A stretch of 34,738 nucleotides of DNA from a virus, in IMG/VR virus record IMGVR_UViG_3300021354_000019, positions 1 to 34,738 of that record; one strand, given 5' to 3'. The notes beneath the pieces are model-generated. The model made no database searches, was not told where the DNA came from, and was given only the letters and a program-made list of their open reading frames with translations. This document shows, in pieces, positions 15,610 through 21,207 of the stretch. How positions within the stretch are numbered: position 1 is the first letter of the stretch; the number at the start of each line of letters is the position of its first letter. Position numbers and translations under genes: made by a program.

Positions 15610-16013
15610 TGTTTCCACTACCGATAAGCACTTGGGTAATGATTGGGCTAACCGTATTTGCGTTGGCTGGCTTTAGCTATGGTCGCTATGAGCATAACAA
15701 ATATGTTACTTTTAAATCTGAAGTAGAAGCTGTTGCCAAGACGCAAGAAGCTAAAGTTGAATCAATCCAAAAACAACATCAACTTGTAACTAAAGGAATT
15801 TCTGATGAATATGACGCTAAATTGGCTCTTATTAGGCAGTATTATGCTAACGGGGTGCGCTCACCAAGTTCCAGCAGCCTGTCCAGCATTCCCGACCCCA
15901 CCAAGCCAACTTCTTTTATCCCCACCAACAATTTACTTGCTGATTGCGCCCAAACTACCTTAATGCTGACAGAATTACAAAAATGGTATTTAGAAGTAGC
16001 AGGCATTAAATGA
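15609..16013 (+). CDS. Rz-like i-spanin
   Basis: This 134-residue protein has one N-terminal membrane span (about 8-23, TWVMIGLTVFALAGFS), then a periplasmic coiled coil (about 30-75) and a C-terminal DCAQTTLMLTELQKWY segment typical of Rz. I-spanins sit in the inner membrane and pair with an outer-membrane lipoprotein to fuse the two membranes at the end of lysis. The partner is encoded inside this gene in another frame (15811-15963). The stop overlaps the endolysin start by 4 bases. Confidence 0.85.
   Translation: MFPLPISTWVMIGLTVFALAGFSYGRYEHNKYVTFKSEVEAVAKTQEAKVESIQKQHQLVTKGISDEYDAKLALIRQYYANGVRSPSSSSLSSIPDPTKPTSFIPTNNLLADCAQTTLMLTELQKWYLEVAGIK
15811..15963 (+). CDS. Embedded Rz1-like o-spanin lipoprotein
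   Basis: This frame, nested in Rz, encodes 50 residues. ATG 15811 gives a short signal peptide, MTLNWLLLGSIMLTGC, with a clear lipobox (L-T-G-C, Cys at position 16). After the Cys comes AHQVPAACPAFPTPPSQ, a Pro-rich mature part typical of Rz1 proteins. The stop is at 15961-15963. Processed by signal peptidase II, it would anchor in the outer membrane and join Rz across the periplasm. The ribosome site is weak (AAGGA about 14 bases upstream), so translation may depend on that of Rz. Confidence 0.85.
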   Translation: MTLNWLLLGSIMLTGCAHQVPAACPAFPTPPSQLLLSPPTIYLLIAPKLP

Positions 16014-16528
16014 ATAATTTTAAAGAGTGTCTAGATTTAGTCTTAAAATCAGAGGGTGGATGGACGGGATCACATGGTCTTGCTGGCGATTCGGGCGGTG
16101 AAACAAATTTAGGCGTTACTAAAGCTGTTTGGGAAGAATGGGTAGGACATCCCGTAACAACCCTTAAAAACTTAACCAAAGAAGATGTATCCCCATTGTA
16201 TGAACAACGATACTGGAAACCTTGTTATGCAGAAGTATTACCTAGAGGAATCAACTATCTTGTGTTTTCAATGGGAGTTAATGCAGGGGCAGGTAGAAGC
16301 GTTAAATTGCTTCAACAATCTATTGGCTGCTTATCTGACGGAATTATCGGAAGTAGGACTAGAAGCCTTATTTCCGCAAGTAATAGTGCAACTCTTATTT
16401 CAAAATTCTCTGAAACTAGGCGGGAATACTACCGTTCACTAAAGTCTTTCCCTATCTTTGGTCGTGGATGGCTTGCGCGGGTAGACAAGGAAGAACAAGA
16501 AGCATTACAGATGATTAAAAACGGCTGA
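16010..16528 (+). CDS. Endolysin, glycoside hydrolase family 108
   Basis: This 172-residue protein opens with the GH108 signature: LDLVLKSEGGW with the catalytic Glu at position 15, then GDSGGETNLGVTKAVW. The central part has YEQRYWKPCYAEVLPRG and FSMGVNAGAGRSVKLLQQ. The C-terminus resembles the small peptidoglycan-binding part of this family (SDGIIGSRTRS). It cuts the glycan strand of peptidoglycan. There is no signal peptide, so it needs the holin. Its last 14 bases overlap the convergent gene at 16515-16709. Confidence 0.9.
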   Translation: MNNFKECLDLVLKSEGGWTGSHGLAGDSGGETNLGVTKAVWEEWVGHPVTTLKNLTKEDVSPLYEQRYWKPCYAEVLPRGINYLVFSMGVNAGAGRSVKLLQQSIGCLSDGIIGSRTRSLISASNSATLISKFSETRREYYRSLKSFPIFGRGWLARVDKEEQEALQMIKNG

Positions 16529-16709
16529 TTGTTAAATAAAAACAGTACCCAAACACAGTTACAGCAACTAAAGCCCCCACAAAGCCCCAAAACCAGCTAT
16601 ATCCGCCCTCTGCTGGTCTTTCTATGGCAGTTGCATAGTCAGCATCTTTAAAGGCTTCTGAAGCCGTTTTATAGGCTTTGCCAACCATTCCAAAGTTTCT
16701 TGTGCTCAT
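16515..16709 (-). CDS. Small membrane protein
   Basis: This 64-residue protein is the last gene of the leftward operon. It has a charged N-terminal half with KTASEAFKDADYATA and one C-terminal membrane span (WFWGFVGALVAVTVFGYCFYL, about 39-59). The start overlaps the stop of the upstream gene (ATGA). Its end overlaps the endolysin by 14 bases. Function unknown. Confidence 0.6.
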   Translation of the reverse strand: MSTRNFGMVGKAYKTASEAFKDADYATAIERPAEGGYSWFWGFVGALVAVTVFGYCFYLTISRF

Positions 16710-16858
16710 TTTTCTTGTAACTCCATCGCTTTGTTAAACTTTTCTTTCCAATACTCTATTTCAACTTTTTGTTGGCGAACTTCCAATTCATATTTACCAA
16801 TTAAATCCATTGCTTCATCAAATTGTTTACTCAAAATTTCTAGTTCATTTGCTTTCAT
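16706..16858 (-). CDS. Small coiled-coil protein
   Basis: This 50-residue protein (MKANELEILSKQFDEAM start) is almost entirely one charged helix with Glu, Lys and Gln in heptad-like order, ending KAMELQEK. It is joined to both neighbours by ATGA overlaps, which supports it as real although short. It may dimerise or bind a partner protein; no family recognised. Confidence 0.6.
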   Translation of the reverse strand: MKANELEILSKQFDEAMDLIGKYELEVRQQKVEIEYWKEKFNKAMELQEK

Positions 16859-17016
16859 TTAGTTTGTGCCTTTCTTAGTATTGCTCTAGCAAATTCCCTA
16901 ATTCCGCCATTGTCAGCTTCAGTTTCTTTATACAGATTTACTATTTCCTCATCTGTTAGTTCTTTTAATATTTTACCGCAACGGGAACAAGCAACATATA
17001 AACATTGATTATTCAT
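16855..17016 (-). CDS. Mini zinc-binding-like protein
   Basis: This 53-residue protein begins MNNQCLYVACSRCGKIL; Cys5, Cys10 and Cys13 could form part of a metal site, but a fourth ligand is not obvious. The rest is a charged helix with LTDEEIVNLYKETEADNGG and REFARAIL. It is coupled by overlaps to the genes on both sides. The function may be regulatory, inferred only from size and Cys pattern. Confidence 0.55.
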   Translation of the reverse strand: MNNQCLYVACSRCGKILKELTDEEIVNLYKETEADNGGIREFARAILRKAQTK

Positions 17017-17333
17017 AATAGATACCATTCCCTTTCTTGGCGATTTGTGTCGCTTTTAACAGTTTTTCCAGTTAAGCCAATAACTCCATTGCGCTCAAGT
17101 TCGGTCAATCGTCTAGCTACTTGGTTATGATCTAACCCCGATCTTTTGGCAATCAAAGTTTTTCCTGCTTCTGAAACCTTTAAAGCATCAATGATTAAAG
17201 CGTAATGGGCTGACGGGTTCATTGCTTTTGCTGCTAGGTGCGATGTATAGGGATCACTATTCCTAGCTTGTGGGTGATAGCTAATAATGTAGTCACCGTT
17301 TTTTGCCATTTCGTAATCGGTCATCTGTTTCAT
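17013..17333 (-). CDS. Winged-helix-like putative DNA-binding protein
   Basis: This 106-residue protein has an N-terminal PQARNSDPYTSHLAAKAMN motif, which I know from a phage family. It is followed by a helix-turn-helix-like part (GKTLIAKRSGLDHNQVARRL, about 57-76), a TELERNGVIGLTGK wing and a C-terminal REWYL strand. It may act as a transcription regulator or a replication accessory protein. It overlaps the upstream gene by 4 bases and lies within the small leftward operon. Confidence 0.6.
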   Translation of the reverse strand: MKQMTDYEMAKNGDYIISYHPQARNSDPYTSHLAAKAMNPSAHYALIIDALKVSEAGKTLIAKRSGLDHNQVARRLTELERNGVIGLTGKTVKSDTNRQEREWYLL

Positions 17334-17641
17334 TGCATCACCCGTGGGGACATAGGTGTTGGGGGGCTAGGTGGCGTTGTGTAACCTGTATTGCCAATGA
17401 CGCTTTGGGTATATCCGCTAGGGGTCGTAATAATGACCTGATTAGGATAGATCGTTGCCGTTTGCGTTGTGTAGCCCATTGGGTTTACAAACTGTGCCGT
17501 ATTCCCTTGTATCTGAACTGTACCCACATTGTAGCCTTGAGCATTGGTGATTGGATAAGTTTGCGCTTTAGCAGGTATGCCGTAGACAAACATAGCTGCA
17601 AATAAAACGCCTAATAAACACGCTCCGATAATGTCTTTCAT
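17330..17641 (-). CDS. Secreted Tyr/Pro/Gly-rich protein
   Basis: This 103-residue protein has a signal peptide (IIGACLLGVLFAAMFVYGI with cleavage likely after PAKA). The mature part is built of short strands with NAQGYNVGTVQIQG, NPMGYTTQTATI and TPSGYTQSVIG, three approximate repeats of an N/P-x-G-Y-x-x unit. It ends in a Pro-rich tail. It would be exported to the periplasm or beyond. A role in host-surface change or superinfection exclusion is possible but unproven. Confidence 0.6.
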   Translation of the reverse strand: MKDIIGACLLGVLFAAMFVYGIPAKAQTYPITNAQGYNVGTVQIQGNTAQFVNPMGYTTQTATIYPNQVIITTPSGYTQSVIGNTGYTTPPSPPTPMSPRVMQ

Positions 17642-17892
17642 GATTTTCTGTATCCATTCTTAAGTTTGGTGTTTTTCCAAGATTCAATTATTGCTTGTGC
17701 TTCTTCCGTTGTTTTGGCTGATGTGCAAAGCTGACCATGCGGGGTACGCTCGTACACATAAAAACCATTTGTTTTAGGCTCAATGCTGTATGTTGCTAGA
17801 CCATTAAAAAAGTCTTGTGCGTGGGCGTATGCTGAATGTGCGCCTGCATCTTCTGATGCTATACGGCTGGTGCGTTGTGCTGTTGATTCCAT
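17638..17892 (-). CDS. Hypothetical protein, first gene of leftward small-gene operon
   Basis: This 84-residue protein has an Ala-rich helical N-terminus (IASEDAGAHSAYAHAQDFFN) and a C-terminal half with GFYVYERTPHGQL and TTEEAQAIIESWKNTKL. The ribosome site is AGGAG in the leader. It is driven by the promoter at 17929-17957. Function unknown. Confidence 0.6.
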   Translation of the reverse strand: MESTAQRTSRIASEDAGAHSAYAHAQDFFNGLATYSIEPKTNGFYVYERTPHGQLCTSAKTTEEAQAIIESWKNTKLKNGYRKS

Positions 17893-17928
17893 TTGTTTCT
17901 CCTATCTCACTCGTTATTGAGTACACCC

Positions 17929-17957
17929 AGTTTATTAAGTTAGCTTAACCCTGTCAA
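17929..17957 (-). promoter_or_regulatory. Leftward sigma70-type promoter of small-gene operon
   Basis: On the minus strand there is a perfect -35 TTGACA (17952-17957), a 17-base spacer and -10 TAAACT (17929-17934). The start of transcription would be near 17922, giving a leader of about 30 bases to the ATG at 17892. The spacer holds a palindromic operator candidate. Confidence 0.7.
17935..17948. promoter_or_regulatory. Operator candidate TTAAG-N4-CTTAA, copy 1
   Basis: TTAAGTTAGCTTAA is a palindrome with 5-bp arms. It fills the spacer between the -35 and -10 boxes of the leftward promoter, where a bound protein would block RNA polymerase. Two further copies with the same arms lie at 19668-19681 and 20919-20932, also in promoters. 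The bases between operator and the gene at 18052 show no further gene. Confidence 0.65.
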
Positions 17958-18051
17958 TACATTTTATCTAAGGAAAACCCTAAGTGCAAAAATACAACAA
18001 AGAAGTTGGGGTACTCGCTCCTTTACGCTTTCCCCCGTTCCCGTGAAGGAA

Positions 18052-18813
18052 TTAAAGATTGTTTTTGATCTGATAGACCCGTAACAAATGCTGGAAGCAC
18101 TCCCAACTCTTTTGAAGCTGGGGTTCTTCTATTTCTACTAATTTTACTTGGTTAGTCGTGCCATTGACAAATAGGATGGCGCACCTTGCGTTGGGCAAGT
18201 TTAGGCCTTCTCTGTAGCTAGATAACTGTAATTCATGCTCAAAATAAACATCAACCTTGTCTAAGTCCGTGTCCTTAGTTTTAAAGTCTACTACAAACCC
18301 TGTACCCTGACCATTAATCGGTTTAGACATAAGGTCTACGCGCCCACCATAGCCCAGCGGGTGAGCAAACGACCTTTCACACAACCATGCCTGTTCGCCA
18401 AACGCAGTTTTAAGCGCGTTATCAATTGCATCAAGGTAGGGTGGCTTTTCGGGCATATAGACTTGTTCAAACCAGCTTTCAATAATGCCGTGAATTTCAG
18501 TACCGCGATTGGCGGCTTTGTAGCCTGTTTCTCGACTGTCCTTCATTACCCTAACCAACCACTCTTGTTCGCCTTCCTGTGGCTCTCTAGGTAGCGTTAA
18601 AGCAGATAGTAAAACTTGTTGCTGTTTCCAAGTGTCTAACCCTGCTTTAGACATAATATTAATAATAGTGGTCGTACTAGGTAAAAGCCCTTCTTTGCGC
18701 GCATCTCTGAGCGTGGTAGGCCTTTCCCCCGTCTTTCCAATCGTGGTGTAGGCAGGCGTTCCCTGACGGGTATACCAATGACCCGTGTCCTGTTGTTTGT
18801 CTTTGACTATCAA
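18052..18813 (-). CDS. PD-(D/E)XK exonuclease, RecB/Cas4-like
   Basis: This 253-residue protein shows the order of RecB-type nuclease motifs: RGTEIHGIIE (His108), ERSFAHPLGYGGRVDLM (Glu146, Asp160), VVDFKTK (Asp176, Lys178) and HELQLSSYREGL (Gln196, Tyr200). The N-terminal 100 residues are less typical (LPSTTTIINIMSKAGLDTW). It likely resects DNA ends for recombination, together with the SSB-like protein whose gene overlaps its start by 4 bases. A Cas4-type iron-sulphur cluster is unlikely, as the needed Cys set is absent. Confidence 0.82.
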   Translation of the reverse strand: MIVKDKQQDTGHWYTRQGTPAYTTIGKTGERPTTLRDARKEGLLPSTTTIINIMSKAGLDTWKQQQVLLSALTLPREPQEGEQEWLVRVMKDSRETGYKAANRGTEIHGIIESWFEQVYMPEKPPYLDAIDNALKTAFGEQAWLCERSFAHPLGYGGRVDLMSKPINGQGTGFVVDFKTKDTDLDKVDVYFEHELQLSSYREGLNLPNARCAILFVNGTTNQVKLVEIEEPQLQKSWECFQHLLRVYQIKNNL

Positions 18814-19424
18814 AATGGAATGTCCCCGATTTCGTCATCTTCAATCTTGGGTGCATTCTTTTCACGCTCCTGCTGACCGCGCCATTCACTACTCTCTGTA
18901 ATCTTTTCTTTGTAGTATTTTGACAACGCATCGTATTTGGATTGGTCAAATTCTGCTAACCAAAAATGGTTAATAGGATTGATGCCTGCTGGGATGGCAG
19001 CGCGAAGGGCAGAAGGAACGGGAGAAATACCGCTAATGTTGGCGTACTTGCCATCTTCCGAGTGAGTAATATTGACCATGCAAAACTTGTCTAGCAAAGA
19101 CTTTAAATCAAAATTCTTTCTATCTTCTGTGGTCATCTTTTTGTTGCCCCAGCTTTCAAGGTCTTGACGCAACCGCGCCTGATCCCCAAGACTGACTGTA
19201 TAACGCTTAGACACAATTAACGGCTTGCCGTCATCCGTCTTTAAAGGTGCGCCTGTATCGTCATCGCCATGCAACTCCCAAGTCAGTACGACTTTGTGCA
19301 TAATCTTGGTTTCGCCAGCCCATTCGGTAGCTTGGTGACCTAAGTCAATGATTGAGTAAAGTCGTGCCATGTGAAGCCCTGCTGGGGATATTTTAAATTC
19401 TTTTGATGTATCTGAAATAATCAT
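18810..19424 (-). CDS. SSB-like ssDNA-binding/recombination protein
   Basis: This 204-residue protein has an OB-like beta-rich body: GLHMARLYSIIDLGHQATEW, VVLTWEL, SKRYTVSLGDQARLRQDLES, then FDLKSLLDKFCMVNI. It ends in a charged linker and an acidic tip, DDEIGDIPF, very like the C-terminal tail of bacterial SSB that recruits partner proteins. Phage proteins of this type often sit beside a RecB-like nuclease, as here. Role: protect single strands and assist recombination or replication. The ssDNA-binding activity is inferred. Confidence 0.72.
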   Translation of the reverse strand: MIISDTSKEFKISPAGLHMARLYSIIDLGHQATEWAGETKIMHKVVLTWELHGDDDTGAPLKTDDGKPLIVSKRYTVSLGDQARLRQDLESWGNKKMTTEDRKNFDLKSLLDKFCMVNITHSEDGKYANISGISPVPSALRAAIPAGINPINHFWLAEFDQSKYDALSKYYKEKITESSEWRGQQEREKNAPKIEDDEIGDIPF

Positions 19425-19624
19425 TTTGCGCTCCTAAAAATAGTTGAAAAGTCATCAAAGACTGCTTTTAATACGGGGTTTGGTTTAACGGGTGATGGCA
19501 GGCCACACGCATAGCGTAGGTCACCAATTTCGTCTGCTGTTAAAAAGACACCGTCATCGAGGTCTTTAAAGATGCGTTCCAAGTGTTGTTGGAAGCTTTG
19601 AAAGTCTTGCTCTTGCTCACTCAT
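19421..19624 (-). CDS. Small acidic protein, first gene of recombination operon
   Basis: This 67-residue protein is helical and acidic (EQEQDFQSFQQHLERIFKDL, then DGVFLTADEIGDLRYACG). The ribosome site AGGAG lies in the leader. The next gene starts in its stop codon. No family recognised; its link to the SSB-like protein and nuclease suggests an early accessory role. Confidence 0.55.
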   Translation of the reverse strand: MSEQEQDFQSFQQHLERIFKDLDDGVFLTADEIGDLRYACGLPSPVKPNPVLKAVFDDFSTIFRSAK

Positions 19625-19644
19625 CTGAGTTTCTCCTAGTTATC

Positions 19645-19658
19645 ACGGCATATACCGT
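19645..19658. promoter_or_regulatory. Imperfect palindrome downstream of leftward promoter
   Basis: ACGGCATATACCGT has perfect 4-base arms (ACGG/CCGT) and a near-symmetric centre. It lies a few bases downstream of the leftward -10 box, so it would overlap the transcription start region. It could be a second operator, or form a small hairpin in the leader. No second copy seen. Confidence 0.4.
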
Positions 19659-19664
19659 ACTTAG

Positions 19665-19693
19665 ATATTAAGCCAACTTAAATAGGATTGCAA
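19665..19693 (-). promoter_or_regulatory. Leftward sigma70-type promoter of recombination operon
   Basis: On the minus strand there is -35 TTGCAA (19688-19693), a 17-base spacer and -10 TAATAT (19665-19670). It drives the genes at 19624, 19424 and 18813. The operator candidate 19668-19681 overlaps the -10 and the spacer. It is divergent from the promoter at 19702-19729, a genetic-switch type arrangement. Confidence 0.7.
19668..19681. promoter_or_regulatory. Operator candidate TTAAG-N4-CTTAA, copy 2
   Basis: TTAAGCCAACTTAA has the same arms as the copies at 17935 and 20919. It overlaps three bases of the -10 box of the leftward promoter and most of its spacer. The YdaS/Cro-like gene at 19735 starts 53 bases away and is the nearest candidate for the binding protein. 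Confidence 0.65.
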
Positions 19694-19701
19694 TAGTTTA
19701 T

Positions 19702-19729
19702 TTGCAAATTGTTGTAAAAATGTTAAGAT
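19702..19729 (+). promoter_or_regulatory. Rightward promoter giving an apparently leaderless regulator mRNA
   Basis: TTGCAA (19702-19707), a 16-base spacer and TAAGAT (19724-19729). Transcription would start at or within a base or two of the ATG at 19735, and no Shine-Dalgarno sequence precedes that ATG. The -35 hexamer TTGCAA is repeated at 19688-19693 as the -35 of the opposite promoter, 14 bases away. Confidence 0.6.
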
Positions 19730-19734
19730 AGCTT

Positions 19735-19959
19735 ATGGAAAATACAAGAGCAATGATTAAATTATTGGGTGGATGTACAAAAGTTGCTGATTTAGTAGGA
19801 GTTTCGGTGGCTGCTGTATCTATGTGGCAAAACGGCAACATTCCTTATGACAAGCTGGTAATCCTAGCCGCCTCGCTAGAAAAGGAAAGTCACGGTTTAT
19901 GGTCTAGAAAAAACCTATTTCCGCTATCTTACAAATTAATATGGCCCGAGTTAGATTAA
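19735..19959 (+). CDS. YdaS/Cro-like transcription regulator
   Basis: This 74-residue protein has a helix-turn-helix of YdaS/Cro type: IKLLGGCTKVADLVGVSVAA followed by VSMWQNGNIPYDKLVILA. The recognition helix is about 25-35 and the IP-turn is typical of YdaS. It ends in LFPLSYKLIWPEL, matching the short C-terminal strand of the family. It lies at the divergent switch region, starts without a ribosome site, and may bind the repeated TTAAG-N4-CTTAA operators. Its last 19 bases overlap the glycosyltransferase gene. Confidence 0.78.
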   Translation: MENTRAMIKLLGGCTKVADLVGVSVAAVSMWQNGNIPYDKLVILAASLEKESHGLWSRKNLFPLSYKLIWPELD

Positions 19960-20510
19960 ACAACATTACGCTATGTTGTATTGATTCGGTACAGCCTGAC
20001 CGCGCTAGACAAGCTTTTGACAGGTGTAAGGAATATTTTGATTTTGGCGGGGAAGTTTTTATAAATGACCCCCAAATCAATAGCCGTCAGGCATATAGCA
20101 AATTTATCCTTCAAGAACTGCATAAACACATCCACACGGACTTTGTTTTAATTGTGCAATGGGATGGGTACATTATTAACCCCGAAGCTTGGAAGCCCCT
20201 ATTTTTAGACTATGACTACATAGGCGCGGTATGGCATTGGCATCCTGAAAACAGACGGGTAGGCAATGGTGGCTTTAGCCTACGCTCAAAAAGACTGTGT
20301 GAACTGACCGCCCAGCCTGAGTTTGTGTACATAGACCAAAACGAAGATGACCTAATTTGCCATGTAAACAGGGACTATTTAGAAGGTAAGGGCATGAAAT
20401 TTGCCCCCGAAGAACTGGCTAGGTATTTTAGTTTTGAGCGCGAATTGTCAAATATTAAGACTTTTGGCTTTCACGGGGATTTTAATTTTGAAAGACTTGG
20501 TATACAATAG
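19941..20510 (+). CDS. DUF5672-like glycosyltransferase
   Basis: This 189-residue protein has the DUF5672 outline: NNITLCCIDSVQPDRARQAF, then FVLIVQWDGYIINPEAW (DxD-like metal site region), DYIGAVWHW, RVGNGGFSLRSKRLCEL, QNEDDLICHVNRDYLE and finally TFGFHGDFN. These match GT-A fold sugar transferases seen in bacteria and phages. It may modify a phage or host glycan. It overlaps the regulator by 19 bases, so both probably come from the same mRNA and it could be expressed with the regulator rather than with late genes. Confidence 0.75.
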   Translation: MARVRLNNITLCCIDSVQPDRARQAFDRCKEYFDFGGEVFINDPQINSRQAYSKFILQELHKHIHTDFVLIVQWDGYIINPEAWKPLFLDYDYIGAVWHWHPENRRVGNGGFSLRSKRLCELTAQPEFVYIDQNEDDLICHVNRDYLEGKGMKFAPEELARYFSFERELSNIKTFGFHGDFNFERLGIQ

Positions 20511-20516
20511 GAATAT
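20488..20516 (+). promoter_or_regulatory. Promoter candidate for the structured RNA
   Basis: TTGAAA (20488-20493), 17-base spacer, GAATAT (20511-20516). It lies at the end of the glycosyltransferase gene. The predicted start, near 20523, falls exactly on the first base of the CTGAAAC element of the RNA fold described next, which is mutual support for both. Confidence 0.5.
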
Positions 20517-20522
20517 TGAGGA

Positions 20523-20634
20523 CTGAAACACTCGATAGATAAGGTTTTAGAGGTAACTTTGTGGGTTTCGGAAATGAGATAAGAGGCATTTCCAAAGCCG
20601 TTTCAGCATAAAGCTACCCCTAAAGCCTTTTTTT
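20523..20634 (+). ncRNA. Candidate structured RNA with pseudoknot and terminator
   Basis: There is no ORF here, yet base pairing is extensive. P1: 20541-20560 pairs with 20610-20629, 20 positions with two A-C mismatches and one G-U, followed by seven T (20628-20634). P2: GGTTTCGGAAATG (20564-20576) pairs with CATTTCCAAAGCC (20587-20599), 13 positions with one mismatch and one G-U, around a purine-rich 10-base loop. P3: CTGAAAC (20523-20529) pairs perfectly with GTTTCAG (20600-20606) and crosses P1, so it forms a pseudoknot or an alternative fold. A promoter candidate lies just upstream. This looks like a free small RNA of about 112 nt; family unknown. Confidence 0.6.
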
Positions 20635-20640
20635 ATTGTC

Positions 20641-20918
20641 AGTCCCATTCGTACTCCAAACGATATTAAGCACCTAACTGGGTGGCGTGGAAGGATACAT
20701 CGGCTTATCTACACCTGATAGCAAGCCGCGCTGACTTAAATGGGTACAGCACAAGACGGATAGGACAATGGTGATAGACAAACCTTCCATCGATTGAACA
20801 TTAACTTTGGTAGCATTAGTTCAAGTACAGGATTTAACTTCTTGGATGGATGTGGTGCTTATCACCTTTGGGGAACTATTGACAAAAAAACAACACATAG
20901 GGAAAACACCTACTAATA
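20641..20918 (+). other. Gene-free, hairpin-rich stretch
   Basis: No convincing ORF; the longest open stretch lacks a start and is cut by stops upstream. Hairpin candidates: CACC/GGTG (20671-20674, 20681-20684), CGGCTT/AAGCCG (20701-20706, 20723-20728) with an inner ATC/GAT, the long-range TGGAAGG/CCTTCCA (20688-20694, 20783-20789), and GGTG/CACC (20854-20857, 20863-20866). It could be a second structured RNA, a long leader, an origin element or a decayed gene. Confidence 0.4.
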
Positions 20919-20940
20919 TTAAGTAGACTTAACATATACT
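20912..20940 (+). promoter_or_regulatory. Rightward early promoter
   Basis: -10 TATACT (20935-20940) is good; the -35 position, ACTAAT (20912-20917, 17-base spacer), is poor. Transcription would begin near 20947 with a 21-base leader to ATG 20968, which has GGAG at 20958-20961. The weak -35 suggests that an activator may be needed or that the operator protein sets its strength. Confidence 0.5.
20919..20932. promoter_or_regulatory. Operator candidate TTAAG-N4-CTTAA, copy 3
   Basis: TTAAGTAGACTTAA, same arms as copies 1 and 2, ends two bases before the -10 box TATACT of the rightward early promoter. The placement (spacer, next to the -10) is the same as in the two leftward promoters, although the strand is opposite. 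Confidence 0.65.
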
Positions 20941-20967
20941 TCAATTAGATTAACTTTGGAGTACAAC

Positions 20968-21207
20968 ATGACTTGGAATCTACGATTAGTAAATATGAGC
21001 AATCCTTATGAGGATTATTTTGAAATTCGCGAAGTTTATTACGACACAATGGGTAAACCTATTGGCCACAGCAACGCTGCTATTGGTGGGGAAGATAGAC
21101 TAGAAGTTGATAGATACATTGAACTTGCTAAACTGGCTTTAGATAAACCTATTATAAAGTTTGCAAACCATGAAGATACTTGTAAAGATAATCAAAGAGA
21201 ACCCTGA
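20968..21207 (+). CDS. Hypothetical protein, first gene of rightward early operon
   Basis: I chose ATG 20968 (GGAG 6 bases upstream) over an in-frame TTG at 20956. The 79-residue product begins MTWNLRLVNMSNPYEDYFEI and has REVYYDTMGKPIGHSNA and RLEVDRYIELAKLALDKPI. It is a small mixed alpha/beta protein with a polar tail. Phages carry many proteins of this look; function unknown. Its 3' end overlaps the next gene by 38 bases. Confidence 0.6.
   Translation: MTWNLRLVNMSNPYEDYFEIREVYYDTMGKPIGHSNAAIGGEDRLEVDRYIELAKLALDKPIIKFANHEDTCKDNQREP

Noticed and set aside
17958-18051. Possible terminator for the leftward nuclease gene
   Set aside because: Only short imperfect hairpins without a proper T-run could be found on the minus strand.
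19735-20510. Temperate phage integration module
   Set aside because: A Cro/YdaS-like switch exists, but no integrase, excisionase or attachment site was found anywhere in the window.
20541-20560. GGTTTTAGAGG resembles the start of a type II CRISPR repeat or tracrRNA partner
   Set aside because: There is no repeat array, no spacer pattern and no Cas protein in the window; the bases are explained by the hairpin pairing with 20610-20629.
20640-20800. Short minus-strand ORF of about 38 codons and a plus-strand open stretch of about 50 codons
   Set aside because: No ribosome site, no start codon for the plus-strand stretch, stops just upstream, and no recognisable protein features.
20815-20840. 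TTCAAGT looked like a tRNA T-loop
   Set aside because: The flanking bases do not pair as a T-stem and no acceptor or anticodon stem fits.
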